Shown piece by piece: positions 37,901-46,522 of a DNA stretch of 64,000 nt. The translations under genes were made by a program, and so were the position numbers. A model generated the notes under the pieces. It did no database searches, was not told the DNA's origin, and worked only from the letters and a program-made list of their open reading frames with translations. Position 1 is the first letter of the stretch. The number at the start of each line of letters is the position of its first letter. Source of the stretch: Archivesica marissinica (Eukaryota; Mollusca; Bivalvia; Venerida; Vesicomyidae); assembly GCA_014843695.1 (NCBI GenBank), contig CM026401.1:28803110-28867109 (forward strand), read 5' to 3'.

Positions 37901-38775
37901 AACAGCGTTATCACAACGCTGACACCGCGCTACAACAGCATTATCACCACGCTAACACTGCGCTATAACCGCCAATGCGCTATCACCGCGCTATCACTAT
38001 CACCACGCTACCTATGCGCTATCACCACCCTACCACTGCGCTATCACCACCCTACCACTGCGCTATCACCACCCTACCACCAACAGCGTTTTCACCACGC
38101 TAACACCGCACAACAACAGCGTTATCACAACGCTGACACCGCGCTACAACAGCATTATCACCACGCTAACACTGCGTTATAACCGCCAATGCGCTATCAC
38201 CGCGCTACCACTCCGCTACCACTGCACTATCATCGCGCTACCACAGCGCTAGTACCACCCTACAACTGAGCTAACACCGCTCTATCACCGTGCTACCACT
38301 GCGCTATCACCACGCTATCACTGCGCTATCACCGCTCTATCACGGCGCTATCACCACGCTACCACTGCACTATCATCGCGCTACTACTGCGCTATCACCA
38401 CCATACAACTGAGCTAACACCGCTCTATCAACGCTCTACCACTGCACTATCATCGCTCTACGACTGCGCTATCATCACCCTACAACTGAGCTATCAACGC
38501 GCTACCACTGCGCTATCATCGCTCTACTACTGTGCTATCATCACCCTACAACTGAGCTATCAAAGCGCTATCAACGTGCTATCACCGCCCTACACTGCGC
38601 TATCATCGCGCTACAATTGCGCTATCACCACCCTACAACTGAACTATCAAGGCGCTATCAACGCGCTATCAACGTGCTACCACGGCGCTATCACCACGCT
38701 ACCTATTTGCTTTCACCGCGCTATCACTACACTATCAGTGCGCTATCACCACCCTACCACTGCGCTATCTACCAC
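31890..38775. repeat. 11-bp minisatellite, about 6.9 kb, with a 2.4-kb tandem duplication
   Basis: About 620 copies of an 11-bp unit such as TGCGCTACTAC, TGCGCTATCAC or CACGCTAACAC. The unit is stop-free in all phases, so frames of 100-187 codons arise with an 11-residue period (ALLLRYYCANT). Two blocks are duplicated with offsets of about 2405 and 2440 bases (for example 32441 and 34846; 34418 and 36858). Short CCCCACACCAACACCC inserts near 33290-33375 look like consensus errors, being absent from the duplicate at about 35700. It fills most of the 9.4-kb intron between the last two CAP exons and ends about 30 bases from the donor at 38806. Confidence 0.95.
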
Positions 38776-38806
38776 GACTTCCAGATTGAGTAGCAAGTGG
38801 AATTAC

Positions 38807-38901
38807 CCGGCAGCATAGTTGCACACGTAGTACCTCACGTACTGGGTCTCCGGACACTCTGCGTAGCCACACCCTAGTAGGTAGGTTGCGTTTTGCACTA
38901 T
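38807..38901 (-). CDS. Exon: CAP domain, GCG..C / VCNY segment
   Basis: The exon is 95 bases long. Acceptor: TTATTCAG then ATAGTGC; donor: GCTGCCGG then GTAATT. It starts in phase 0 directly after the HFTQ-coding exon and leaves two bases (GG). The 31 residues begin IVQNATYLLGCGYAEC and end YYVCNYAA. This is the CAP pattern HFTQ(V/I)V...T...GCG.A.C ... YVCNY.P.G. The usual Trp after VV is Gln here. The + strand next to the donor is the end of the 11-bp minisatellite. Confidence 0.9.
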
Positions 38902-39060
38902 CTGAATAAGAAAACATTTTTAAAAAATACAAGAATATAAAACTATTTATTTTCCTAATTATTAATGTTATCAAATGTAAAAGCCACATTTCTCTCCTCA
39001 CGACGCGATCTATTATTTTAAAAAGTATGTCCATCAAGCTGCAACCATGTTTATCCGCTA

Positions 39061-39320
39061 GGTCGAGCTTCGTAGTCGAGTGGTTAACGTTGTTGATTTC
39101 AAATCACTTGCCTCTAACCGCTGTAGGTTCGAGTCGCTTCATGCGAGGACGTTATCTAGATGGCTTTGGGAAGGTCGGTGGTTCTATGCAGGTATCCGTC
39201 CGTGTGTACTACTCGGAGCGGCACCTGGGGTCTTCCTTCACCAGTATGGTTTTGGATTTCACCAGTAATAGCTGGACAGTCGTAATAATATATGACATAG
39301 TTTGCAAGTGCGGCCTTAAT
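39061..39320 (+). mobile_element. SINE family B, copy 1 (most complete)
   Basis: A tRNA-like head (GTAGTCGAGTGGTTAACGTT, then TAGGTTCGAGTCGCTTC as B box) is followed by the body GGGAAGGTCGGTGGTTCTAT, TATCCGTCCGTGTGTACTAC, CTGGGGTCTTCCTTCACCAG, AATAGCTGGACAGTCG and ends near GCGGCCTTAA. The head is closest to a tRNA-Ser type, but the anticodon arm has mismatches. It serves here as the reference for family B. It abuts a family A SINE at its 3' end. Confidence 0.75.
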
Positions 39321-39330
39321 GTGTGTGTGT

Positions 39331-39614
39331 GTTACGTTTATTTAACGTCGCTACCGGTTGCACATATGAGCGACGCCTCCTGAAGAGATTAGTCATTTTA
39401 GATTATTGGAGGATAGTGCAATGATACAGACAGAGACCCATTCCAGAGTCTCCTCTGGTTCTTTTACGTGCACCGTGTACAGCACCCACACTAGACCTCG
39501 GTTTAACGTCCCATCTGAAAGACTGTTAATTTTATTAGGGTCAGACGGGGGATCGAACCTACGATCCCTGGATTACCAGTCCAGAGTGTTACCACTGGAC
39601 TACATATCCGTCTG
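39331..39614 (-). mobile_element. SINE family A, copy 2, full-length
   Basis: Reads antisense from GTTACGTTTATTTAACGTCG to the complete tRNA-like head complement (GATCCCTGGATTACCAGTCC, then ACTGGACTACATATCCGTC). The body motifs match the other family A copies. No clear target-site duplication was seen, partly because the left flank is a GT run. Confidence 0.85.
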
Positions 39615-39974
39615 ATTACAGATTATTGTTATTTTACGAGATAACTCATTTAACAAAAGTTAATCTATCATATATATAACAAACATATATACAAATCAAA
39701 TGAAATCAAAACATAGGACTATAAGTGAAATCTACACATTGGAACTATATATATATATATATAGAATATGTTTAAAACATTTATATAGCAAGATCTTTCT
39801 AATTAGGATTTAATATAATACTCTGGCCTTTTGAAAGCAGTCCAATATTAATACTAATGGACTGCATGCACAAAGGTATGACGTCACAACTGTTAAAGCT
39901 AAACAGTAGAGAAACTATATATAATATGTTATGGAATATGATGATGGCGTTGATGAACATGAAATGGACATTAC

Positions 39975-40135
39975 CTGTGTGAAGTGAGCTATTTGTCGCC
40001 AACCATCTGTACCTAGGTAAGAGTCTGGTTGGAGCCCGTACCTGTACAGACTGATTTCGTCGTACCACATCTGCACCGCTTCTTGCCAGGTCTCAAACCC
40101 AACAGCCACATTCTGTCCCATGGACATTCCCATAT
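39975..40135 (-). CDS. Exon: CAP domain core (G.N....W...W..E..HFTQ)
   Basis: The exon is 161 bases long. Acceptor: TATGTTTCCAG then ATATGGG; donor: TTCACACAG then GTAATG. Two leading bases complete an Asp codon with the G left by the previous exon; it ends in phase 0. The 53 residues include SMGQNVAVG, WYDEISLYRYG and WRQIAHFTQ. These are the GEN, W..E and GH(F/Y)TQ blocks of CAP proteins. The Glu of the GEN motif, one of four conserved cleft residues (His-Glu-Glu-His), is Gln here, while the second Glu and second His are present. Confidence 0.92.
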
Positions 40136-40176
40136 CTGGAAACATAAGTTATATCATGGCCGCATCGGTTTAGTTT

Positions 40177-40350
40177 ATACAAATTTATTTTAGCTCGATT
40201 GCGAAACAAGTTATTTCAACTTATATTAATCATTCTCGAGACCTTATTCCTGATGGAATCCATCGCCACGAGGGAGAGAGAAGAGGCAACGTGGAATTTA
40301 AATGCCTTGCATAAGGGCACAATCGTAACGGCTCGGGGCTCGAACTCCGA
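40177..40350 (-). mobile_element. SINE family C, copy 3
   Basis: In plus orientation: TTTATTTTAGCTCGATTGCG, ATTCTCGAGACCTTATTCCT, GATGGAATCCATCGCCACGA, AATGCCTTGCATAAGGGCAC and GGGGCTCGAACTCCGAACC. It faces another family C copy (40654-40822) in inverted orientation around a 21-bp perfect inverted repeat. Confidence 0.8.
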
Positions 40351-40496
40351 ACCGGTTTACTGACATCTACGGTTAGCCGGTTTAAACCACAGACTCTTGG
40401 GGTGTGACAAATATATTTGGGTTTAAAACCACAAAAGCTGATGATACACGATAGGCTTGACACTATACACAAACATGTTAGGCCATTCAATGCAAG

Positions 40497-40591
40497 TCAC
40501 TATCAAGGCTATATACTTGGTCTGGACAAATGTTTTCGGGTTCAAACCACACAACTATAAAACCTTCCTCAGTATATAGCCTTGATAGTGA
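40497..40591. repeat. Perfect 21-bp inverted repeat (foldback)
   Basis: TCACTATCAAGGCTATATAC plus T (40497-40517) is matched exactly by its reverse complement at 40571-40591, with a 53-base spacer. A diverged direct repeat of about 75 bases (starting CTTGGGGTGTGACAAATATA and CTTGGTCTGGACAAATG) overlaps it. The whole is bracketed by inverted SINE C copies. No transposase or target duplication was seen. Confidence 0.85.
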
Positions 40592-40653
40592 CGGGGTGTC
40601 ATTTTAAAACACATACGTACACAACTACTTAATCTGGTCATCTTCATTCCCGA

Positions 40654-40822
40654 AATATTGTGAGTTCGAGCCCATGCAGAACCATGGTGGTGATGTCACT
40701 AGGCACTTAAATCCACATTGCCCCTTCTCTTATCTCTCCATCATGGCGATGGATTCCACCAGGAATGAGGTATCGAGAGCGATTAAACTAACTTGTTTCG
40801 CAATCGAGCTAATAATAAATGT
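40654..40822 (+). mobile_element. SINE family C, copy 4
   Basis: Sense orientation: GTGAGTTCGAGCCCATGCAG (B box), CACTTAAATCCACATTGCCC, ATGGCGATGGATTCCACCAG, GAATGAGGTATCGAGAGCGA, CTTGTTTCGCAATCGAGCTA and a short A-rich end. The extreme 5' part of the head is missing. Confidence 0.8.
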
Positions 40823-40892
40823 GTACGAACAGTAATAAATACGAACGCAATGGAATTGGCCCTGAATGAAAAAGCATTTTACTTATAGAATT

Positions 40893-41237
40893 ATAAACAC
40901 TGTTGCCTTGGTTTGTCTATTGCCTCCCTTGGCAGAGAGGCCGATTTATCGCGAAATGTATTTCCGTTGGCCTTTTCATTGGAATCCTTTGTTTTTGCTG
41001 TTGTTCCCTAGCCAGATGTTACGGTATGATAAATGTGATTTTATCAAAATCTTGTTAAAGTGTTGACAGTAATGCAGCCATTGGATGTTGCTGTAGAATA
41101 TCTGGTCTGGATTTGGTAATTGAATAATTATTAGATGAGAATGTGCATGAAAGGTACTAGCATTTTGTGCAAATTAAACAGCGATAAAAACAGAGGAAAT
41201 CAATGAAGCAGAACTATCCTCCTTAAAGAGTATTCAG
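40893..41237 (+). mobile_element. Element D, copy 2, 5' part
   Basis: Shares with copy 1 the blocks TTGTCTATTGCCTCCCTTGG, CCTTTGTTTTTGCTGTTGTT, CCCTAGCCAGATGTTACGG, an A-rich AAAACAGAGGAAATC block and ATCCTCCTTAAAGAGTATTC. The last block leads directly into the 32-bp array. A 66-codon frame at 40866-41066 has no family resemblance and is left out as a gene. Confidence 0.55.
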
Positions 41238-42664
41238 AGGACAGTAACAGCTCAATGTCGCTCGTACAGATGACAGTAACAGCCCAATGTATCTCCTACA
41301 GAGGACAGTAACTGACCAGTGTCCTCGTACAGATGACAGTAACTGACCAGTGTCGCTCGTACAGATGACAGTAACTGACCAATGTATCTCGTACAGATGA
41401 CAGTAACTGACCAGTGTCGCTCGTACAGATGACAGTAACTGACCAATGTATCTCGTACAGATGACAGTAACTGACCAGTGTCGCTCGTACAGATGACAGT
41501 AACAGCCCAATGTATCTCCTACAGAGGACAGTAACAGACCAATGTCTCTCCTACAGAGGACAGTAACTGACCAATGTATCTCCTACAGAGGACAGTAACA
41601 GCCCAATGTATCTCCTACAGAGGACAGTAACTGACCAATGTCGCTCGTACAGATGACAGTAACTGACCAATGTATCTCGTACATATGACAGTAACTGACC
41701 AATGTATCTCGTACAGAGGACACTAACTGATCAATGTCTCTCGTACAGAGGACACTAACTGACCAATGTATCTCGTACAGAGGACACTAACTGACCAATG
41801 TATCTCGTACAGAGGACACTAACTGACCAATGTCTCTCGTACAGAGGACACTAACTGATCAATGTCTCTCGTACAGAGGACACTAACTGACCAATGTATC
41901 TCGTACAGAGGACACTAACTGACCAATGTATCTCGTACAGAGGACACTAACTGACCAATGTCTCTCGTACAGAGGACATTAACTGACCAATGTCTCTCGT
42001 ACAGAGGACAGTAACTGATCAATGTCTCTCGTACAGAGGACAGTAACTGACCAATGTCTCTCGTACAGAGGACACTAACTGACCAATGTGTCTCGTACAG
42101 AGGACAGTAACTGACCAATGTCTCTCGTACAGAGGACAGTAACTGATCAATGTCTCTCGTACAGAGGACAGTAACTGATCAATGTCTCTCGTACAGAGGA
42201 CAGTAACTGACCAATGTATCTCCTACAGAGGACACTAACTGACCAATGTCTCTCGTACAGAGGACAGTAACTGACCAATGTCTCTCGTATAGAGGACACT
42301 AACTGACCAATGTCGCTCGTACAGAGGACACTAACTGACCAATGTCTCTCGTACAGAGGACACTAACTGACCAATGTCTCTCGTACAGAAGACACTAACT
42401 AACCAATGTCTCTCGTACAGAGGACACTAACTGACCAATGTATCTCGTACAGAGGACACTAACTGACCAATGTCGCTCGTACATATGACAGTAACTGACC
42501 AATGTCTCTCGTACAGAGGACACTAACTGACCAATGTCTCTCGTACAGAGGACAGTAACTGACCAATGTATCTCGTATAGAGGACACTAACTGACCAATG
42601 TCTCTCGTACAGAGGACAGAAACTGACCAATGTCTCTCGTATAGAGGACACTAACTGATCAATG
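41238..42664. repeat. 32-bp tandem array (core of element D copy 2)
   Basis: About 45 copies of a 32-bp unit with GACACTAACTGACCAATGTC and TCTCGTACAGAG, with GTAACTG, ATCTC and GATGACAGT variants. Early units (GTCGCTCGTACAGATGACAG) differ from later ones, so variants spread in blocks. The array starts at the AAAGAGTATTCAGAGG motif of element D and ends about 30 bases from the donor of the CAP exon at 42701-42785. Confidence 0.95.
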
Positions 42665-42700
42665 TCTTTCATTAATTACATATAACAGTATTGCGTGTAC

Positions 42701-42785
42701 CTGGAATTTCTCGTTCTGTGTCGTGCGCCAATTTACACTGTTTTGCCCACTTCTGCGCAACTGCAGCTATGCGATCATCCCATTG
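42701..42785 (-). CDS. Exon: CAP domain, WD...A..W...C segment
   Basis: The exon is 85 bases long. Acceptor: TTGTATTTCAG then CAATGGG; donor: ATTCCAG then GTACAC. It begins in phase 0 and leaves one base. The 28 residues start QWDDRIAAVAQKWAKQCKLA and end HDTEREIP. This matches the CAP pattern WD..LA..AQ.WA..C...H. The reading frame continues exactly into GQNVAVG of the next exon. Confidence 0.9.
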
Positions 42786-42789
42786 CTGA

Positions 42790-44439
42790 AATACAATATT
42801 TCTTTTTAAAACAATAATTTAAATGAAAACCACTGACCGACCAAACCCTTATTCCCGTCATTCTTATCATGGTATGCGTCGGCCACAGCTATCTATTAGT
42901 AACAGCTACATGGAACTTGAACTCAGTATAACATACACTCGTCTTTCCCCTTACACTACGTATGTTGAATGGCCTCCCCTTTGTTGAAAGATCATGTCTT
43001 GAAATGAAACTGCCATGTTTCTATTAAATGTATAATTACTTAATTATGTACATGAAATTGTTCCCGATATATGTAATCATGACTCCGAAAATGGGACCAA
43101 CTGAGTAATATTCACAAATCCAGATTTTATTGCTTACTACATATCTACCCTCTCCGATTAGGTACCAACGTTGTGCCCATTTCAAGCGTGCATACTTCAG
43201 TTAGTTTAAGCTACGTAAGTTTGAAATTCGTTCTGATTGACCTAATGTGTGTTGTAAGATCAGAATCACCCGACGTTTCATTTGACTATGTTGTATTTTT
43301 TGTACTTTATGAAGTAAATGCTCATGAGGCGACATGTTGTTTGACTAAATTATCCATCTTGTATTTTAGTAGTTCGTTAAATAAATGCTCATCAGGCGAT
43401 TATTCGGAAGATTGCTTGACAATTCCAGCACAATGTACTCGGAAATGTGAGCAAAACACTGACAGTAGCAAATCGCACTTCAAATAAAGCAGTTATGGGA
43501 AGTTGAAAAATTGAAATATTGTTCAAAATGGCTGCCATTTTGAAAATGTATGTGAAGTTATGACGTCAGAGCTACATAACAAAATACTTCCTGTAGTAAT
43601 AAAAACATATGCAACCTTGTGAAATAATATATGTATGTAGCTACACATGCAGCCTGTTAAATTAAATATGCGTGTTCATTCACTGAGCATACATAATGTT
43701 GATGTTTTTTTTAAAAGCCACGCGACTTGTCATAGCAATTTTCAAAATTCTTTCACGCATTTTTATAAACATGTATTGAGGTTTATTTTTTTCAAGATTA
43801 GCACGAATCATGTTAAAGCAGCAAAGTATGTTATGGGTAAAATATAAATACTGATGTATGTGTGCTTACAAAAATCGAAATAGTTGCTCAGAAACGATGA
43901 AATTCCAATAAATTTAAACCGTCGTATATGCGAATTTGTTTATCAACACACGAAATGTAAACACGCACAGCGCGCATGCGTGAAACAACAGAGATGTAGA
44001 AAACAACGTATATATTTTGAACATGAAATACTATCTATCTATCTTCCTCTAATGTCGAAATGTCCCTACAAGACTTAGCTAACAGAGGTATGAATCAACA
44101 TATCAAGCAATTTAATTAAAAAAGACAACGTGGGACATATGGGGACGATGCATTCCGAATGTAAACAAGTGCGGACGATGCGTTCCGGTTGTAAACAAGT
44201 GCGTGACCGATCGACTCGGAATGTCCTACTTTCGGTTTCGAGTTTGTTTTATCGCAAAAACACAGTTTACCAAATGAACATATGCATACAAAATATAATG
44301 TTAGAATGTGTAGCAGCATTGCTACCCATGCGTAAAAATTGAATTTTTCAAATATCTTTTATTTCATACGATGTAATGCTGCTTTAATGGTTTATGCTCA
44401 ACACGCGACTACCATAGTAACATATGATTTACACCATAT
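42790..44439. other. Intronic stretch without recognised features
   Basis: AT-rich sequence of about 1.65 kb in the 8.3-kb intron between the first two CAP exons. Frames of 64-104 codons at 43173, 43647, 43884 and 44130 show no domain or codon signature. A short direct repeat (GTAAACAAGTGCG) occurs twice near 44160-44200. No RNA gene was recognised. Confidence 0.55.
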
Positions 44440-44451
44440 TGTGTCATAGCC

Positions 44452-44781
44452 TTTTTTGTTGTTTTTTACGTTTATTTATCATCGCTACCGGTTGCCCATA
44501 TGAGCGACGCCTCCTGCCCATATGAGCGACGCCTCCTGAAGAGATTAGTTATTTTAGATTTTGGAGGATAGTGCATGATACAGACAGAGACCCATTCCAG
44601 AATCTCCTCTGGTTCTTTTACGTGCACGGTGTAAAGCACCGACACGATACCTCGGTTTAACGTCCCACCTGAAAGACTGTTAATTTTATTAGGGTCAGAC
44701 GGGGGATCGAACCTGAGATCCCTGGATTACCAGTTCAGCGTGTCACCACTGGACTACATATCCGTATGTGTGTGTCCTCTG
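44452..44781 (-). mobile_element. SINE family A, copy 3, full-length with 12-bp target-site duplication
   Basis: Antisense copy from TTTATTTATCATCGCTACCG to the complete head complement (GATCCCTGGATTACCAGTTC, ACTGGACTACATATCCGTA). It is flanked by the direct repeat TGTGTCATAGCC at 44440-44451 and 44782-44793. A 22-base piece (CCCATATGAGCGACGCCTCC) is duplicated in tandem near its 3' end, a small internal duplication of the kind that could start a minisatellite. Confidence 0.92.
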
Positions 44782-45051
44782 TGTGTCATAGCCAACGAAT
44801 GTATGTGGCTATATACCAATTCATTAATTACCAATCATAGCATAACATGATGAGTGCCTACATGACAGTATGTGGTCATAGTGTGTCATAAAATCACAAT
44901 AACCACTCTTTGTCTGTCGATTTGATTAATTAGGAACTTAATTGTTTTACTAACAGTTCTTCCGAGTTATTCATTAAATCGTGTTTCACGTCACTCATTT
45001 ATAAGTAACACATAGGTCATAAAGGAAACTTTATCAATTTGCTGTATATTT

Positions 45052-45334
45052 ACAGACGGATCTGTAGTCCAGTGGTAACACGCTGGACTGGTAATCCAGG
45101 GATCGCAGGTTCAATCTCCCGTCTGACCCTAATAAAATTAACAGTCTTTCAGATGGGACGTTAAACCGAGGTCTCGTGTCGGTGCTTTACACCGTACACG
45201 TAAAAGAACCAGAGGAGATTCTGGAATCTGTATCATGCACTATCCTCCAAAATCTAAAATAACTAATCTCTTCAGGATGCGTCGCTCATATGGGCAACCG
45301 GTAGCGACGATAAATAAACGTAAAACACACAATC
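45052..45334 (+). mobile_element. SINE family A, copy 4, intact with 10-bp target-site duplication
   Basis: The tRNA-like head runs from CAGACGGATCTGTAGTCCAG through CGCTGGACTGGTAATCCAGG to CAATCTCCCGTCTGACC. The ends pair as CAGACGG/CCGTCTG, and the anticodon loop would read GGT (Thr-like). The body and 3' end (TAGCGACGATAAATAAACGT) follow. It is flanked by CTGTATATTT at 45042-45051 and 45335-45344. The head keeps A- and B-box positions, but this is a SINE, not a tRNA gene. Confidence 0.95.
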
Positions 45335-45454
45335 CTGTATATTTGTCGTTTGTGAACGATTATGTGTTATCAATTATTGTGTTACACTTTTACTAGAGAT
45401 GTAAGATTAAGTATTAATGATAATGTTAATTATTTTCCAATGCTTAAACGGAGA

Positions 45455-45768
45455 ATATATGACCAGTTCATTCAAGAATGGAGAGAATACTATGGGCGTC
45501 CAATGTACCCTTCTTAGTCGGAACCCTTTGTTTTGACTGTTGTTTCCAAACCACATATTGAAATGTCATGCTACCCAAATTATGTCAGTTAATTGATAAA
45601 AAATTGATACAGTAAAATATCGATTGCATAAACTGTACGATAGTTGTGGAGATTTAATGATCTATCAATTCTATAAGATATGAAAACGGTATGGTGTGCA
45701 AAGGAAACACATATAGAAACAGAGAAAGCGAATTAAAAAGACGTATCCTCCTTAATGAGTATCACGGG
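45455..45768 (+). mobile_element. Element D, copy 3, 5' part
   Basis: Blocks shared with copies 1 and 2: GGAACCCTTTGTTTTGACTG, a GAAAACGG / AAACAGAGAAAGCG A-rich stretch, then TATCCTCCTTAATGAGTATC, which runs directly into the 24-bp array. The 5' block with CTCCCTT is not clear here. Confidence 0.5.
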
Positions 45769-46045
45769 AGCAGTAACGGACCAATGTCCGGGAGCAGTAA
45801 CATACCAATGTCCGGGAGCAGTAACATACCAATGTCCGGGAGCAGTAACCGATCAATGTCCGGGAGCAGTAACATACCAATGTCCGGGAGCAGTAACAGG
45901 CCAATATCCGGGAGCAGTAACATACCAATATCCGGGAGCAGTAACATACCAATGTCCGGGAGCAGTAACATACCAATGTCCGGGAGCAGTAACATACCAA
46001 TGTCGGGGAGCAGTAACATACCTCCGGGAGCAGTAACATACAAAT
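45769..46045. repeat. 24-bp tandem array, left part
   Basis: About 11 copies of a 24-bp unit with GGGAGCAGTAACATACCAAT and GTCC. The same array resumes at 49833 after a transposon insertion. The unit is related to the 32-bp unit of element D copy 2 (CAGTAAC..ACCAATGTC). As the unit is 8 codons, frames such as SSNIPMSG are open on both strands; they are not genes. Confidence 0.95.
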
Positions 46046-46522
46046 CAAGGGCGTAACGCCCATTACGCAGTTTATGGAACTGCGTAAAACTTTTTTGGTC
46101 GACTTGCTTTTTTCAAATATGAAAAAAATAGCATGTTGTATGTTATATTCGGCAACTTGTAAGTAAATACTTGTATTTACTCAGATTTGAATTCATTTCC
46201 TTCAAAAATCATTGTTTTCAGTACTCCACTACTACAGTCCGGTCACATAATAAGTTAGAATCTAGGTCAAAGTGTCTACTGCAGAACAACTATTCCAAAA
46301 TTCGGTCAATTTTGACATCTGTCACTCAAAGTGTCACATCTATTTTAGTGTGCCTGGTGCATGTCACGTGATCATTCATGTACTAAAAGTGCAAGCTTTC
46401 CAACTTGTTTTAGATTCAGTTCAATTGTGAACACGAACACAACAGTAGACATATTTTCTAGTATTCGACGTTTTTAGATTTTATTTATTATTAAGTTTAA
46501 CAACACTTTCGAGACATTGTGA

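Noticed and set aside
43173..43487. 104-codon plus-strand frame and smaller neighbours
   Set aside because: No domain, splice context or family resemblance; expected by chance at this AT content.
45052..45126. Possible tRNA-Thr gene with paired acceptor ends
   Set aside because: It is the head of a SINE with body, 3' end and target-site duplication; the same head recurs in other copies. The T arm does not pair canonically.
45769..46045. Ser/Asn/Pro repeat peptide (SSNIPMSG) as a possible glycoprotein
   Set aside because: The 24-bp minisatellite is open on both strands, with a start only by chance in the A-rich flank of element D.
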